Source: GBS-DC sp037442365
GTDB taxonomy: Bacteria > Armatimonadota > Fimbriimonadia > Fimbriimonadales > GBS-DC
DNA length: 64,000 bases
Direction: 5' to 3'
Assembly (NCBI GenBank): GCA_037442365.1
Contig: JBBIQK010000002.1
Location: 1-64,000 of the forward strand
Shown: piece after piece, positions 16,554 through 25,452 of the stretch
How positions within the stretch are numbered: position 1 is the first letter of the stretch
Layout: each line of letters begins with the position of its first letter
Program-made: the position numbers and the translations under genes
The notes under the pieces: model-generated
Database searches by the model: none
What the model was told of the DNA's origin: nothing
Seen by the model: only the letters and a program-made list of their open reading frames with translations

Positions 16554-18545
16554 ATGGTGCTGGAATTGCTGAGCCTGCTGCTGGCGGCGCTCTGGGGCGA
16601 CCGCCCGATTCTCACGAGCCAATCGCGGGTGCTGGCGGCGCCCGACCGCGTTCTGGTGCGCTTCGTGGACGAACACACACGCCGGGCTTGCGAGCAGGCA
16701 GGCTACCGAGTCGTCCGCGAGATTCCTGAAATCGGCTACAGCGTCGTGCAGACGCCGTGGGGACAGGTGGACGAGACCATCCACCTGCTCCAGAAACACG
16801 GCTGGGTTGCAGAAGCCTATCCCGACCGGGCATATGCACTCGCCTACACCCCCAACGATCCCCTCTTCCCATCCCAGTGGAACCTCCATCGGATGCAGTT
16901 GCCTCAAGCGTGGGACTGGACGCGCGGACGCCCCGATGTGGTGGTCGCCGTGCTGGATACAGGCGTCGACTACACCCATCCTGAACTCGTTCCCAATCTG
17001 TGGGTCAACACTCAGGAGGTTCCCCAGAACGGCGTGGACGAGGATGGAAACGGGCTGGTGGACGACCATCTGGGCTACGATTTCGCCTACAACGACCCCG
17101 ACCCAATGGACGACCACGGGCACGGCACCGCGTGCGCCGGGATTGTGGCGGCGGCTGGCGACAACAACCTGATGCTCACCGGCGTCGCGTTCCAGTGCCG
17201 TATCATGTGCGTCAAAATCGGCTTGTCGAACGGTTATAGCTACGATTCGATGTTCGCGCCGGGCATCATTTACGCCGCGCAAATGGGCGCGAAGGTGCAG
17301 AGCATCAGCTACTTCAGCGACGACCTGACCCCTGTGCTGCGCGCCGCCACCGACTACGCATGGAGTTTGGGGTCGCTGCTGATTGTCGCCGCGGGCAACT
17401 ACAACGAGCCGTTGCCGCTCTACCCCGCTGGGTACGACCGCGCCGTCGGCGTCGCCGCTCTGAACACCAGCGACCAGAAAGCCAGCTTCTCGAACATGGG
17501 CAGCTGGGTCGATGTCGCGGCGCCGGGCGTCGGGATTTACGCGACCACGCTGGGGGGTGGATATACCAGCTCCTTTGCCGGCACTTCGGCAGCCGCGCCC
17601 AACGCCGCGGGAGTCGCCGCTCTGCTCTGGTCGTGGATGCCCCACGCGCGGATCGAGACCATTCGCGAGGCGCTGGAGTATTCCGCCGAACCCCTTCCCG
17701 ACCCCGTCGTCGGGGCGTATGTGAACTACGGGATTGTCAACGCCAACCGCGCGCTTCAATACCTGCGCGAGGCGACCTTCCTGCCCAATGGAGCCGCACT
17801 GTGGAACCCGATCGCGCCTACCCTGCACTGGGTCAGCCCACATCGAATCCCCGTTCAGGGGGGCACGGTCACGCTGGCGGGACGATACTTCGGCTGGAAT
17901 CGCCTCTGGGGGCGTGTGATGCTGGACAACCGCTCGCTTCCCGTGCTGGAGTGGACGGACAGCAAAATCGTGGTTGCGATTCCTGCGGGCGCACGTCCGG
18001 GCGAGTTGCAGGTGATTGTACGGGGCGTGCCCACCCAGCGATTCCGTCTGGAACGGTCCTTCGCCCCCAATATCCGTGCTGCGGCGCCTCACGACCGCCA
18101 GATTAAGGGGTACACGGCAGGCGCGCGCGTCAACGGCGGCTTCCACGAACTGCGCCTTGCAGACAACCTTTCCCTCATCGCTCAGGCGCGCAGCGATAAT
18201 GGCAACATCGTTCTCTACCTGCTGGTGCGTGGGCTGGACAGGGATCGCGTACAGGGCAACCTGTCGCTGACCTACCGCCGACGGGGAGACAATCTGCCCA
18301 CTGGCATCGCCGATCGCATCGAACTCTACGACTTCGCTACCGGGAGCTACCCCTACGGGAGCTTCGTGCAGGTGTTTCAAGCGCCGACGCCCAGCGCTGC
18401 CTATCAAACAACGACCGTCTCGATCGCCTCACCCAGTCGGTACATCTCTTACGAAGGCGATATTTTCATGCGTATTATTCTCGAGGGTGCGGGCAGCAAC
18501 GGTCGCCTTCTGATTGACCAGCTTCTTGTAGAGTGGCAGGAATAG
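16554..18545 (+). CDS. Secreted subtilisin-like serine protease (S8) with IPT/TIG domain
   Basis: 663 residues. A short hydrophobic start (MVLELLSLLLAALWG) is followed by an inhibitor-I9-like propeptide (DRVLVRFVDEHTRRACEQAGYRV to about 95) and the S8 catalytic domain. The triad is visible: Asp135 in VAVLDTGVDYTHP, His190 in DDHGHGTACAG and Ser345 in FAGTSAAAPNAAG, with the oxyanion Asn282 in VAAGN. Around 450-535 lies an IPT/TIG-like immunoglobulin domain (HRIPVQGGTVTLAGRYFG). A beta-rich tail of about 120 residues follows. It probably acts as an extracellular or cell-surface protease. Start chosen from the TATAAT box 9 nt upstream. Confidence 0.88.
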   Translation: MVLELLSLLLAALWGDRPILTSQSRVLAAPDRVLVRFVDEHTRRACEQAGYRVVREIPEIGYSVVQTPWGQVDETIHLLQKHGWVAEAYPDRAYALAYTPNDPLFPSQWNLHRMQLPQAWDWTRGRPDVVVAVLDTGVDYTHPELVPNLWVNTQEVPQNGVDEDGNGLVDDHLGYDFAYNDPDPMDDHGHGTACAGIVAAAGDNNLMLTGVAFQCRIMCVKIGLSNGYSYDSMFAPGIIYAAQMGAKVQSISYFSDDLTPVLRAATDYAWSLGSLLIVAAGNYNEPLPLYPAGYDRAVGVAALNTSDQKASFSNMGSWVDVAAPGVGIYATTLGGGYTSSFAGTSAAAPNAAGVAALLWSWMPHARIETIREALEYSAEPLPDPVVGAYVNYGIVNANRALQYLREATFLPNGAALWNPIAPTLHWVSPHRIPVQGGTVTLAGRYFGWNRLWGRVMLDNRSLPVLEWTDSKIVVAIPAGARPGELQVIVRGVPTQRFRLERSFAPNIRAAAPHDRQIKGYTAGARVNGGFHELRLADNLSLIAQARSDNGNIVLYLLVRGLDRDRVQGNLSLTYRRRGDNLPTGIADRIELYDFATGSYPYGSFVQVFQAPTPSAAYQTTTVSIASPSRYISYEGDIFMRIILEGAGSNGRLLIDQLLVEWQE

Positions 18546-18561
18546 GAGAGGCACGCACAGG

Positions 18562-18567
18562 TATAAT
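18562..18567 (+). promoter_or_regulatory. -10 box for the CAU tRNA at 18577
   Basis: TATAAT ends 9 nt before the tRNA 5' end, 17 nt after the subtilase stop. Confidence 0.65.
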
Positions 18568-18576
18568 TAAGTTAAT

Positions 18577-18651
18577 GGGCCTGTAGCTCAGCGGCAGAGC
18601 AGGCGGCTCATAACCGCTTGGTCGCAGGTTCGAATCCTGCCGGGCCCACCA
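18577..18651 (+). tRNA. tRNA with CAU anticodon, probably tRNA-Ile2
   Basis: 75-nt cloverleaf with encoded CCA; acceptor GGGCCTG/CGGGCCC, anticodon CAT at 18609-18611 in loop CTCATAA. The arm sequence GCAGGCGGCTCATAACCGC followed by TTGGTCGC is very close to the AUA-reading tRNA-Ile2 of other bacteria, and the discriminator is A. A second CAU tRNA at 39804 has the typical elongator-Met body. That makes Ile2 (with TilS-modified C34) the better call here. Elongator Met cannot be excluded. Confidence 0.9.
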
Positions 18652-18707
18652 GTAAAATTTTCAGCAGGAATGTATCTTTTTTGGGCGAATTTCACAAAGA
18701 GAATGCC

Positions 18708-20714
18708 ATGCGCAACGACGCCCTTGAAAGAAAACGGCATGAACTGGTCGCCTCGCCGCTGTTCAACCTGACCTTCATGCCATCGCTCTTGCTGTTGCCC
18801 GATAGTTTGCGCATCTATCGAGCGACAGACGCGGCTTCGCGCACGCTGGGCTATTCGCATGACGAGCTCCAGCAGAAAACGCTCTACGATCTGCTGGTAG
18901 AGTCGCGTGAACAGGTGGACGCCATTCTTACGCACGCGCGTACGCATCCCCCATTCCTGCTGACGGCGCGCCGCCCTAACCGTGAGGAGCGTATTCTCGA
19001 AGGGATCGTCCACTGGCTGGATGAGTACCAGATGCTGCATCTTAGCTTCGCCGACCTGACTGACCTGCACTTGCCCCGCCGCGCCCTGCGGGAAACCGCC
19101 GCGATCGACCCCCGCCATACGGGTTATGCGTACCTTCAAGAACTTGTATGCGCCCTCTCACGCACTTTTGACGGCGCACTGGCGTACATCGGGCGTCTTA
19201 TCGAATCTACGCGCGTGGAAGGGATTGCACAGGCGGCCGGGGGCGTCTTGCAGGAGCCTCTGGATTACCATCTTCACGGCACGCCCTGCGAAAATGTGGT
19301 AACCGCAGGGCTGTGTGCGTTTCCTGCGGAGGTGTCCACCCTGTTTCCAGAAGACGCCGAGTTGCAAGCGATGGGCGCGGAGAGCTACCTCGGTGCGCCG
19401 CTGCGCGACCCTCAGGGACGCACCATCGGCATCGCATGGATTATACACACGAAGCCGCTCCCCGACAGCGACGCGATTCGGGAGATTTTCCAGCTGTTTG
19501 CGATTCGCGCAGCGCACGAACTCCTGCGCGAACAGCGCGAGCAAGAGGCGGAACAACTGCGCGCCCAGCTGCTGCAGGTGCAGAAGATGGAGAGCATCGG
19601 TCGGATGGCGGGCGGACTGGCGCACGATTTCAACAATCTGCTTACCGCCGTGTTGGGCTACATCGAACTGGCGCAAGGGGCGTTGCCGCCCAACAGCTCC
19701 GCGCAAGGCTTTCTAAATAACGCGATTACCGCCGTCGAGAAAGCCGCCAGCGTCACCCGCCAGCTGATGACACTGGCGCGACAGCACCCCATGCAACGCC
19801 AGCCTGTCGACCTGAACGCCCTGATAGAGGAATCGCTTCGAATTGCCCAGACATGGTTGCCCTCGTACATTCAGGTGCAAACCTACCTTACCCAACCGCT
19901 CTGGCGCGTTGAAGCGGACCCTGCCCAATTGACTCAGGTGCTGCAGAATTTGCTGCTCAACGCCCGCGACGCGATTCCCGAGACGGGCGGGGTCATCACC
20001 CTCGAGACGCAGAACACAACACTGGACACCGATTATGCGCGTTCCCACTATCAGGTCGTGCCGGGCGAGTATGTGATGCTGATGATTTCCGATAACGGCG
20101 TCGGCATGAAACCGCATGTACGCGAGCGCATCTTCGAGCCGTTTTTCACCACCAAGCCGCGCGGTCAGGGCACTGGACTGGGGCTCTCCATCGTTCACAG
20201 CATCGTCTATCAGCTGGGGGGACACATCTGGGTCTACAGTGAAGAGGGCAAAGGCACGACCTTCAAAATTTATCTGCCTCGCGCCTATGACGGGGCGCGC
20301 CTTCAGAGTGCGCCCCTCACAACGCCTGTGGAACTACCCCGCGGGCAGGAGACAATTCTGGTAGTGGAGGACCAGACGGAGGTGCTGGAGGTCGCCGCCG
20401 AAACGCTGCGCCTGCAGGGCTACACGGTTCTCGCTGCCAGCTCGCCCGCCGAAGCGTTGCAAATCGCACAAAACCGCAACGAACCCATCCATCTGCTCGT
20501 CACCGATGTAGTGATGCCCGTGATGAGTGGGCGCGAGTTGGCAGACTACCTGATCCGCCTGTACCCACAGATGCGCGTGCTGTATGTGTCGGGCTACACC
20601 GAAAACACCATCGTGCATCACGGCGTCCTCGATTCGGGCGTCCACTTCCTGCCGAAACCCTACACGCCCGCGCAGCTCCTTCAAAAAGTGCGCGAGGTGC
20701 TGGACTACCGCTGA
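18708..20714 (+). CDS. Hybrid sensor histidine kinase with PAS, GAF and receiver domains
   Basis: 668 residues, no membrane helix, so cytoplasmic. A PAS-like domain (about 15-120, RIYRATDAASRTLGYSHDELQ) is followed by a GAF-like domain (about 140-275). The HisKA segment has His306 in GRMAGGLAHDFNNLLTAVLG. The ATPase domain has NLLLNARDAIPE, ISDNGVGM, IFEPFFTTKPRGQGTGLGLS and GKGTTFKIYLP. A C-terminal receiver has the phospho-acceptor Asp600 in LLVTDVVMPVMSG and Lys650 in LPKPY. The H-box HDFNN and terminal receiver are typical of kinases acting in cis on their own receiver. The start at ATG 18708 excludes an upstream open stretch that overlaps the tRNA. Confidence 0.9.
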   Translation: MRNDALERKRHELVASPLFNLTFMPSLLLLPDSLRIYRATDAASRTLGYSHDELQQKTLYDLLVESREQVDAILTHARTHPPFLLTARRPNREERILEGIVHWLDEYQMLHLSFADLTDLHLPRRALRETAAIDPRHTGYAYLQELVCALSRTFDGALAYIGRLIESTRVEGIAQAAGGVLQEPLDYHLHGTPCENVVTAGLCAFPAEVSTLFPEDAELQAMGAESYLGAPLRDPQGRTIGIAWIIHTKPLPDSDAIREIFQLFAIRAAHELLREQREQEAEQLRAQLLQVQKMESIGRMAGGLAHDFNNLLTAVLGYIELAQGALPPNSSAQGFLNNAITAVEKAASVTRQLMTLARQHPMQRQPVDLNALIEESLRIAQTWLPSYIQVQTYLTQPLWRVEADPAQLTQVLQNLLLNARDAIPETGGVITLETQNTTLDTDYARSHYQVVPGEYVMLMISDNGVGMKPHVRERIFEPFFTTKPRGQGTGLGLSIVHSIVYQLGGHIWVYSEEGKGTTFKIYLPRAYDGARLQSAPLTTPVELPRGQETILVVEDQTEVLEVAAETLRLQGYTVLAASSPAEALQIAQNRNEPIHLLVTDVVMPVMSGRELADYLIRLYPQMRVLYVSGYTENTIVHHGVLDSGVHFLPKPYTPAQLLQKVREVLDYR

Positions 20715-20719
20715 AACGG

Positions 20720-20725
20720 TATACT
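20720..20725 (+). promoter_or_regulatory. -10 box of a probably leaderless Usp gene
   Basis: TATACT ending 10 nt before the ATG at 20736, immediately after the kinase stop codon. Confidence 0.5.
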
Positions 20726-20735
20726 TACGCATGAG

Positions 20736-21629
20736 ATGCGTATCGTTGTTGGCGTGGATGGAGAGGGCGCGTATGAAGGCGCGCTGGCATGGGTACATGC
20801 GCTTCAGTTCGCACAACCGCAGGTGATTCTGGCGTCGGTGATCGAGCCGCCCCGCCCGCCCGTGGTGGGCGTGATTGCTCCCTTCTCCGAGGAGGTCTAC
20901 CTGCAATCGCTCCAGTCGCAAACGGAAGCGATGCAGGCGCGCCTCAACGACCTGCAACAGAACCTGCAGGCGCAGGGCCTCGCGGCGGAGACCGTCCTGC
21001 TGCAGGGGCAGGCGAGCGCGAAACTGCTGGAGCTTGCCGACGAGCGCGACGCAGACCTGATAGCGCTGGGGTCGACGCGCAAAGGTGCACTGCAGGCGCT
21101 CATGGTCGGCAGCGTCGCCCGCGCCGCGCTCACCCTCGCCCGCCAGAGCCTGCTGATTGCTCACACCCCGCCCCCAGCCGACCAGCCCCTGCACGCCGTG
21201 CTGGCGACCGACCACTCCGAATACAACTATCGCTGTATCGATCGTCTGACCCAGTTCGCGCCGCAGGGACTCCAGCGCGTCGCAATCACCACTGCCTTCG
21301 ACCTCGATGAAGAGACCCTGCAGTCGCTTACTCGCAACGCGCCCGCCGTCCAGGAATCGGGCGTGGAGTGGATTATCGAGCATCTGCATGAGCGTAATCG
21401 GCAGGTATGCGAGCGGCTCCGCCCCCTCAACGCCGCCTGCGAATCGGTTGTTGTGGAGGGGTTGCCCATTCCCTCCATCCGCGAGGCGATGCGCGAGACC
21501 GAGTCGCAGCTGCTGATTCTGGGCGCGAAGGGGCACTCGCTGCTGGAGCGGCTCTCGCTGGGAAGCGTTTCGTACCACTTCGCGATTGGCGAGGCGGTCA
21601 ACCTGCTGATTCTGCGCGCGCCTGAATGA
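20736..21629 (+). CDS. Tandem-domain universal stress protein (UspA family)
   Basis: 297 residues made of two Usp domains. The first opens MRIVVGVDGEGAYEGALAWVHAL and has the ATP-loop type sequence ALGSTRKGALQALMVGSVARAAL (about 107-129). The second (about 150-297) ends LILGAKGHSLLERLSLGSVSYHFA. Both glycine loops fit the ATP-binding Usp subgroup. Cytoplasmic; known relatives help survival under stress, with unclear chemistry. It lies 21 nt after the histidine kinase, and the next gene begins 3 nt after its stop, so all three may be co-transcribed. Confidence 0.88.
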   Translation: MRIVVGVDGEGAYEGALAWVHALQFAQPQVILASVIEPPRPPVVGVIAPFSEEVYLQSLQSQTEAMQARLNDLQQNLQAQGLAAETVLLQGQASAKLLELADERDADLIALGSTRKGALQALMVGSVARAALTLARQSLLIAHTPPPADQPLHAVLATDHSEYNYRCIDRLTQFAPQGLQRVAITTAFDLDEETLQSLTRNAPAVQESGVEWIIEHLHERNRQVCERLRPLNAACESVVVEGLPIPSIREAMRETESQLLILGAKGHSLLERLSLGSVSYHFAIGEAVNLLILRAPE

Positions 21630-21632
21630 GCC

Positions 21633-22115
21633 ATGCGTCCCCGCAAGCGACTGATTGGCGTGATTGGCAGCTCGGTCGGGACGCCTGAGCAACTGGCGCA
21701 GGCGCGGGTTGTCGGGCGACTAATTGCGGAGCGCGGCGCGGCGCTGCTCTGCGGCGGCATGACGGGCGTGATGACCGCCGCCGCGCAGGGCGCGCAGGAG
21801 GCAGGCGGGCTGACGATTGGCGTTCTGCCCGGCGCGAACGCCCACGAATCGCCTCCCAACGACTTCATCGAGATTCCGCTCTTCACGGGGCTACGCGAGG
21901 CGCGCAACTACCTCATCGCCTGCGCCAGTGAAGGGTTGATAGCCATCGGCGGCGGCTACGGCACGCTCTCCGAAATCGCGCTCGGTCTGCGACTGGGCAA
22001 GCCTGTGGTGCTGCTCGACAGCTGGCAATTCGCGATGCAGGGCGAGCCGCTGGAAGTGCCGACCGCCCAAACCCCAGAAGAGGCGGTAGACATGCTCTGG
22101 GGGCTGCTCCCTTAG
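21633..22115 (+). CDS. TIGR00725/SLOG-family protein (LOG-like Rossmann fold)
   Basis: 160 residues. LIGVIGSS at the start, LLCGGMTGVMTAAAQGAQEAGG (about 37-58) and the signature IAIGGGYGTLSEIALGL (about 105-121) match the nucleotide-binding SLOG fold once called putative lysine decarboxylases. The loop is GGGYGTLSE rather than the PGGxGTxxE of the cytokinin-activating LOG enzymes, so that activity should not be assumed. It follows the Usp gene by 3 nt, and its end overlaps the convergent polymerase gene by 4 bp. Confidence 0.8.
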   Translation: MRPRKRLIGVIGSSVGTPEQLAQARVVGRLIAERGAALLCGGMTGVMTAAAQGAQEAGGLTIGVLPGANAHESPPNDFIEIPLFTGLREARNYLIACASEGLIAIGGGYGTLSEIALGLRLGKPVVLLDSWQFAMQGEPLEVPTAQTPEEAVDMLWGLLP

Positions 22116-25100
22116 TCAAACAGCCTCGGCTGTCGCTCCGCCTGAATAATCGCCTGCGGCTTGGGGAACCGCGCCTCGAAATCGTCAAAGAGCGGCTCCA
22201 GGCGCGCGGCGAACTTGTAGAGCTTGTCCACATAATGCTCGCGGTCTTCGTCGTCCGCGTACTCCTCCAGCAAGCCCAGACTGCCGTCGCGCCTGCGATA
22301 GACCAGAATGTAGTCGCCAATCTGGAAGCGCGTCGCCAGCGAATAGAGCGGGTGATTGGGCTGCTTGCTCTTCTGGGTGATGCGCTCGCGTCGGCAGAGC
22401 TGCTCGATACCGATCCCGCCGTTCAGAATCAGCCGCGCCAGCCGCTGGTACTCGGCGACGACCTTCTCTGGCTCGCCGTTGAGCAGCCACTGAATCGCCT
22501 GATTGAGAAACTCGCGCCCGAACTTCTCGTCCGCGCGGGAGCGCAGCGACGCGCCCTTGAAGGTCAGCTTGCCGTCGTAGCCCTGCAGCACATAGTTTTT
22601 TGTCTTCAGCGAGAGCATCGCCTTGTAGCGTCCATCATACGCCAGCCGAATGCCTTCGGGCAACACCGCGCCCACGCGCTCCACGAAGGCAATCTCATCC
22701 GCTTCCGTTTTCACCGCGTCTGGCGGCTGGAAGTAGACCCCATCGGTGTCGATCTCCACCACCTGCCCGCCCTGTCGCTCGATTTCGTCGGCGATTTGCT
22801 TGACCAGCTCCTGTCCCGTGAGCGTCACCTGTTCGGCGGCGTCGTAGTCGTTGAAATGAAACGGCGCGCCCAGATACCCGTAGTAGCTCTGTCCCGTCCA
22901 GTTCATAAGCCTGTTCCGCCCCGCCAGCACCGTATGGTTGTCGGCGACTGTGAGGCAGTAGATTTCGCCGCTGTAGTCCTCCCAGCCGATGTGATGGGCA
23001 TGCAGATGCGGCTTTTTGCCCTTCGTGCAGACTCCTATCCGATAGCATCCGTCATGTCCCCGATCGGTCGTTCGCAAGCCCAGATGCGTACACAGCCGAA
23101 CAAAATCCTCACGGAGCTGGGGCGAGGCTGTAGAGAACCGCTTGCCCGTGCGTCGCGTATCGCCGTCGCCCGCCATCAGCGCATCGAACAGATGGCGCAG
23201 CCGCTCTGCCTCCCAGCGGAACACCCATGCGGGAATACGCTTTTGCTTCGAGCCGTTGCCACACTCGCGCAGGAAAAACTCGTACCACAGGCGCGAGCAG
23301 AAATGCAGCCCGTTGCCGTCCTCGGAATACTCGATTCCCATGCGCTGCAGGAGTTGGGCAATCGCCTGCCTGCCCTGCGCCCGCTTCTGTGTGATGGAAA
23401 TGCGATAGTAGACGCCGCGCACATGCCCGCTCGGATAGCGCCGTCGCTGCGACGAGTGAAGCGCCCCCTCCGCGATGTACCAGCCCATCAATTGCAGGAA
23501 GTCATCAATAGCGTAGTAGCGCGGATGCGCCTTATGGGGTTGCCCCACGCGCCCAGCGCAGGGATAGCGTATCTTGAGAATGTCTCCTCGGCACACCTCC
23601 TCATAGGGTACACCGTTCGCCTCGCACCAGCGCGCCAGGTCGAACACTTCGGGCGCAGGCTCCATCGCAGGCAGCGGAGACAGGGCGGGCAACCGCACAT
23701 CGTGCTTACCCACCAGCTCGCAGGCGTATCGCCACTCCAGCGCGCCAGTCCGACTGCGCACCAGACAGCGGTGATTGGGCGTCAGCAGAAAGTCAACCGA
23801 CCCGCTGCGCAGACGCACCATCTCGCCCTCGTAAAGCTGCCGATAAACTGCCAGCACAGGCTTGAGGCTCACGTGCTGCGTCGCTGGGTCGAGGCTGTAG
23901 ACCCAATCGCCGACCCTGACAGCGCTGATGGGCTTGAATCCGTCGGGCGTGAAGACCTCGGTCGCCGCGTCGAAGCAGTTGATGAGAATCTTAAAAGAAT
24001 TCTGCAGCCCATCCCAGTACGCCGCTTCGGCGCCCTGTGTCTTGCGGGCGCGCGCTTTGGCGTCCAGCCGCAGCTGGCGCAACCGCTCCAGCGTCGGCAG
24101 AAACACATTCAGATGGTCGGCGCTGGGCTTGATGGCGTACTTCAGCATCACGCTGGGGTACAGGCTCTCCACATCCGCTTTGACGATGCGCGGGATGAGT
24201 CCGACCTTTCGCACTTCGGTGTAGCCGCCGGGATACTCGCGCGACTGCTGGGGCGTCGGGATGGCGTACCCCGCCGCGAGGTACGCTCGCAGAAACAGCA
24301 GGTTCGCCTTCTCGCCTGTGCCGATGGTCGCCAGGTTCTGCAGCGTGTCGGGCAGCATCTGGCACTGGTAGAACTCGGTGGGCAGCGTCAGGTCGGCGAG
24401 GCGGCGCGTCTCATGCACATCTTGCAGGCAGTAGCGGCGCACCATTTCGGGGTCGGTGCGCCACAACTCGGCTATCTGCTCCCGCTCCAGATAGATACGG
24501 TCGGGCGCAGCGATACCCAGTTGCTGCGTCGCCTCCTTGAGACCGTAGCTCTCCAGGTCGCCGCGCCCAATGTCGAACCGCTGTACGCTCAGGTAGGTGT
24601 CTATCAGGTGGCGCCCGAAGGCGAAGGCGGGGCGGAAGGTGCGACTGTTCGCGCCGATAATGCACTGGCGCGGCGCGCCGATTCGCAGCTCGGAGCCGTC
24701 GCGCCCCAGTCGCAGGGGCGCCCCCAACGCCTCCGCACGCGCCAGCAGGTACGGCAGGTCGAACCCGAACAGATTGTGCCCCTCAATCACATCGGGGTCT
24801 AACGCCTGCACGCGCTCCACCAGCTGCTCCAAAATCCCTTTCTCGTCGCCGTCCAGCACGGCTTCGTAGCCGCGCGTGTCGCTAAGCGCAATCATCAGCA
24901 CCTGCGCGCCGGGCTGGTCGGGCGCGAGCGTGGTGGTCTCGATGTCCAGCTGCAGCCGATGCAGGTCGTCGAAGGTCATCCCCTTGAACAGCGTTTTGCC
25001 CGACCACATCAGGTACTGGCGCGCGAAGGCGCCGTAGGCGATGAGTTCGCGGTGTTCGTCGCGCAGGGCGCGGCGCAGGTTCTCGAACGCCTCGCGATTG

Positions 25101-25411
25101 TCGCATAGCGCGAGATATTTGAGCATTCGTCGCCCTGATGACGCGCCCGCCAGCTCTTGCCACTCCACGCCCTGCATGCGCATCATGGTATCGCTCAGCA
25201 GCCAGGGGCGGAACGGCTCGTCGTGGGTGCGCACGCGCCCGCCCTCACGCACAAACAGGCGGATGTGCATGTTAGTCGCCTCGACCGCGACGATAAAAGG
25301 CGTCGGGTCTTTGCCAAACAGCACGGGGTCATACTCGATGGCAGGCGCAGCAGTGTTCGGCGTGTCCCCCGCAGGCTCCTCCAGCAACGGCAGCGCAGGC
25401 TGCTCGTACAT
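22112..25411 (-). CDS. polB: Family B DNA polymerase interrupted by an in-frame intein
   Basis: 1099 residues as translated, 736 after removal of a 363-residue intein. The proofreading exonuclease is intact: ExoI LQLDIETTT (Asp156, Glu158), ExoII GHNLFGFDLPYL (Asp218), ExoIII YCLQDVHET (Tyr327, Asp331). Palm motif A is KADVESLYPS (Asp413). Motif B is split by the intein into KILIN and SYYGYLG. Motif C is VVEIDTDGVYF (Asp888, Asp890). The mature enzyme resembles bacterial Pol II/archaeal PolB and would act in replication-linked repair. A TATACT box lies 6 nt before the ATG, so it is probably leaderless. The 3' end overlaps the SLOG gene by 4 bp. Confidence 0.93.
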   Translation of the reverse strand: MYEQPALPLLEEPAGDTPNTAAPAIEYDPVLFGKDPTPFIVAVEATNMHIRLFVREGGRVRTHDEPFRPWLLSDTMMRMQGVEWQELAGASSGRRMLKYLALCDNREAFENLRRALRDEHRELIAYGAFARQYLMWSGKTLFKGMTFDDLHRLQLDIETTTLAPDQPGAQVLMIALSDTRGYEAVLDGDEKGILEQLVERVQALDPDVIEGHNLFGFDLPYLLARAEALGAPLRLGRDGSELRIGAPRQCIIGANSRTFRPAFAFGRHLIDTYLSVQRFDIGRGDLESYGLKEATQQLGIAAPDRIYLEREQIAELWRTDPEMVRRYCLQDVHETRRLADLTLPTEFYQCQMLPDTLQNLATIGTGEKANLLFLRAYLAAGYAIPTPQQSREYPGGYTEVRKVGLIPRIVKADVESLYPSVMLKYAIKPSADHLNVFLPTLERLRQLRLDAKARARKTQGAEAAYWDGLQNSFKILINCFDAATEVFTPDGFKPISAVRVGDWVYSLDPATQHVSLKPVLAVYRQLYEGEMVRLRSGSVDFLLTPNHRCLVRSRTGALEWRYACELVGKHDVRLPALSPLPAMEPAPEVFDLARWCEANGVPYEEVCRGDILKIRYPCAGRVGQPHKAHPRYYAIDDFLQLMGWYIAEGALHSSQRRRYPSGHVRGVYYRISITQKRAQGRQAIAQLLQRMGIEYSEDGNGLHFCSRLWYEFFLRECGNGSKQKRIPAWVFRWEAERLRHLFDALMAGDGDTRRTGKRFSTASPQLREDFVRLCTHLGLRTTDRGHDGCYRIGVCTKGKKPHLHAHHIGWEDYSGEIYCLTVADNHTVLAGRNRLMNWTGQSYYGYLGAPFHFNDYDAAEQVTLTGQELVKQIADEIERQGGQVVEIDTDGVYFQPPDAVKTEADEIAFVERVGAVLPEGIRLAYDGRYKAMLSLKTKNYVLQGYDGKLTFKGASLRSRADEKFGREFLNQAIQWLLNGEPEKVVAEYQRLARLILNGGIGIEQLCRRERITQKSKQPNHPLYSLATRFQIGDYILVYRRRDGSLGLLEEYADDEDREHYVDKLYKFAARLEPLFDDFEARFPKPQAIIQAERQPRLFD
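22889..23977 (-). mobile_element. Intein with LAGLIDADG homing endonuclease in polB motif B
   Basis: Protein residues 479-841. Block A starts at Cys479 (CFDAATEVFTPDGFKPI), block B is FLLTPNHRCLV, and the block F/G end reads IYCLTVADNHTVLA then NRLMNWTGQ before Ser842. Two endonuclease motifs are visible: LMGWYIAEG (641-649) and FDALMAGDGD (742-751). Joining residue 478 to 842 restores KILINSYYGYLG, the conserved polymerase motif B, so the borders are certain to within a residue. The last intein residue is Gln, with Gly before it, in place of the usual His-Asn. Inteins ending in Gln are known but uncommon. Confidence 0.92.
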
Positions 25412-25417
25412 GCTTCC

Positions 25418-25423
25418 AGTATA
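25418..25423 (-). promoter_or_regulatory. -10 box of the probably leaderless polB gene
   Basis: TATACT on the minus strand, ending 6 nt before the polB ATG, so transcription would start at or next to the A of ATG. Confidence 0.55.
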
Positions 25424-25452
25424 CCTGAGCGTCGTTGCAGTGAGTGTTCAGC

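Noticed and set aside
21633..22115. Annotation as lysine decarboxylase or cytokinin-activating LOG
   Set aside because: The signature loop is GGGYGTLSE and the protein is the short TIGR00725 type; the decarboxylase name is a historical misannotation and LOG activity is not supported.
22889..23977. Possibility that the polymerase insert is an assembly chimera
   Set aside because: It is in frame, has ordered intein blocks and endonuclease motifs, and its removal rebuilds polymerase motif B exactly.
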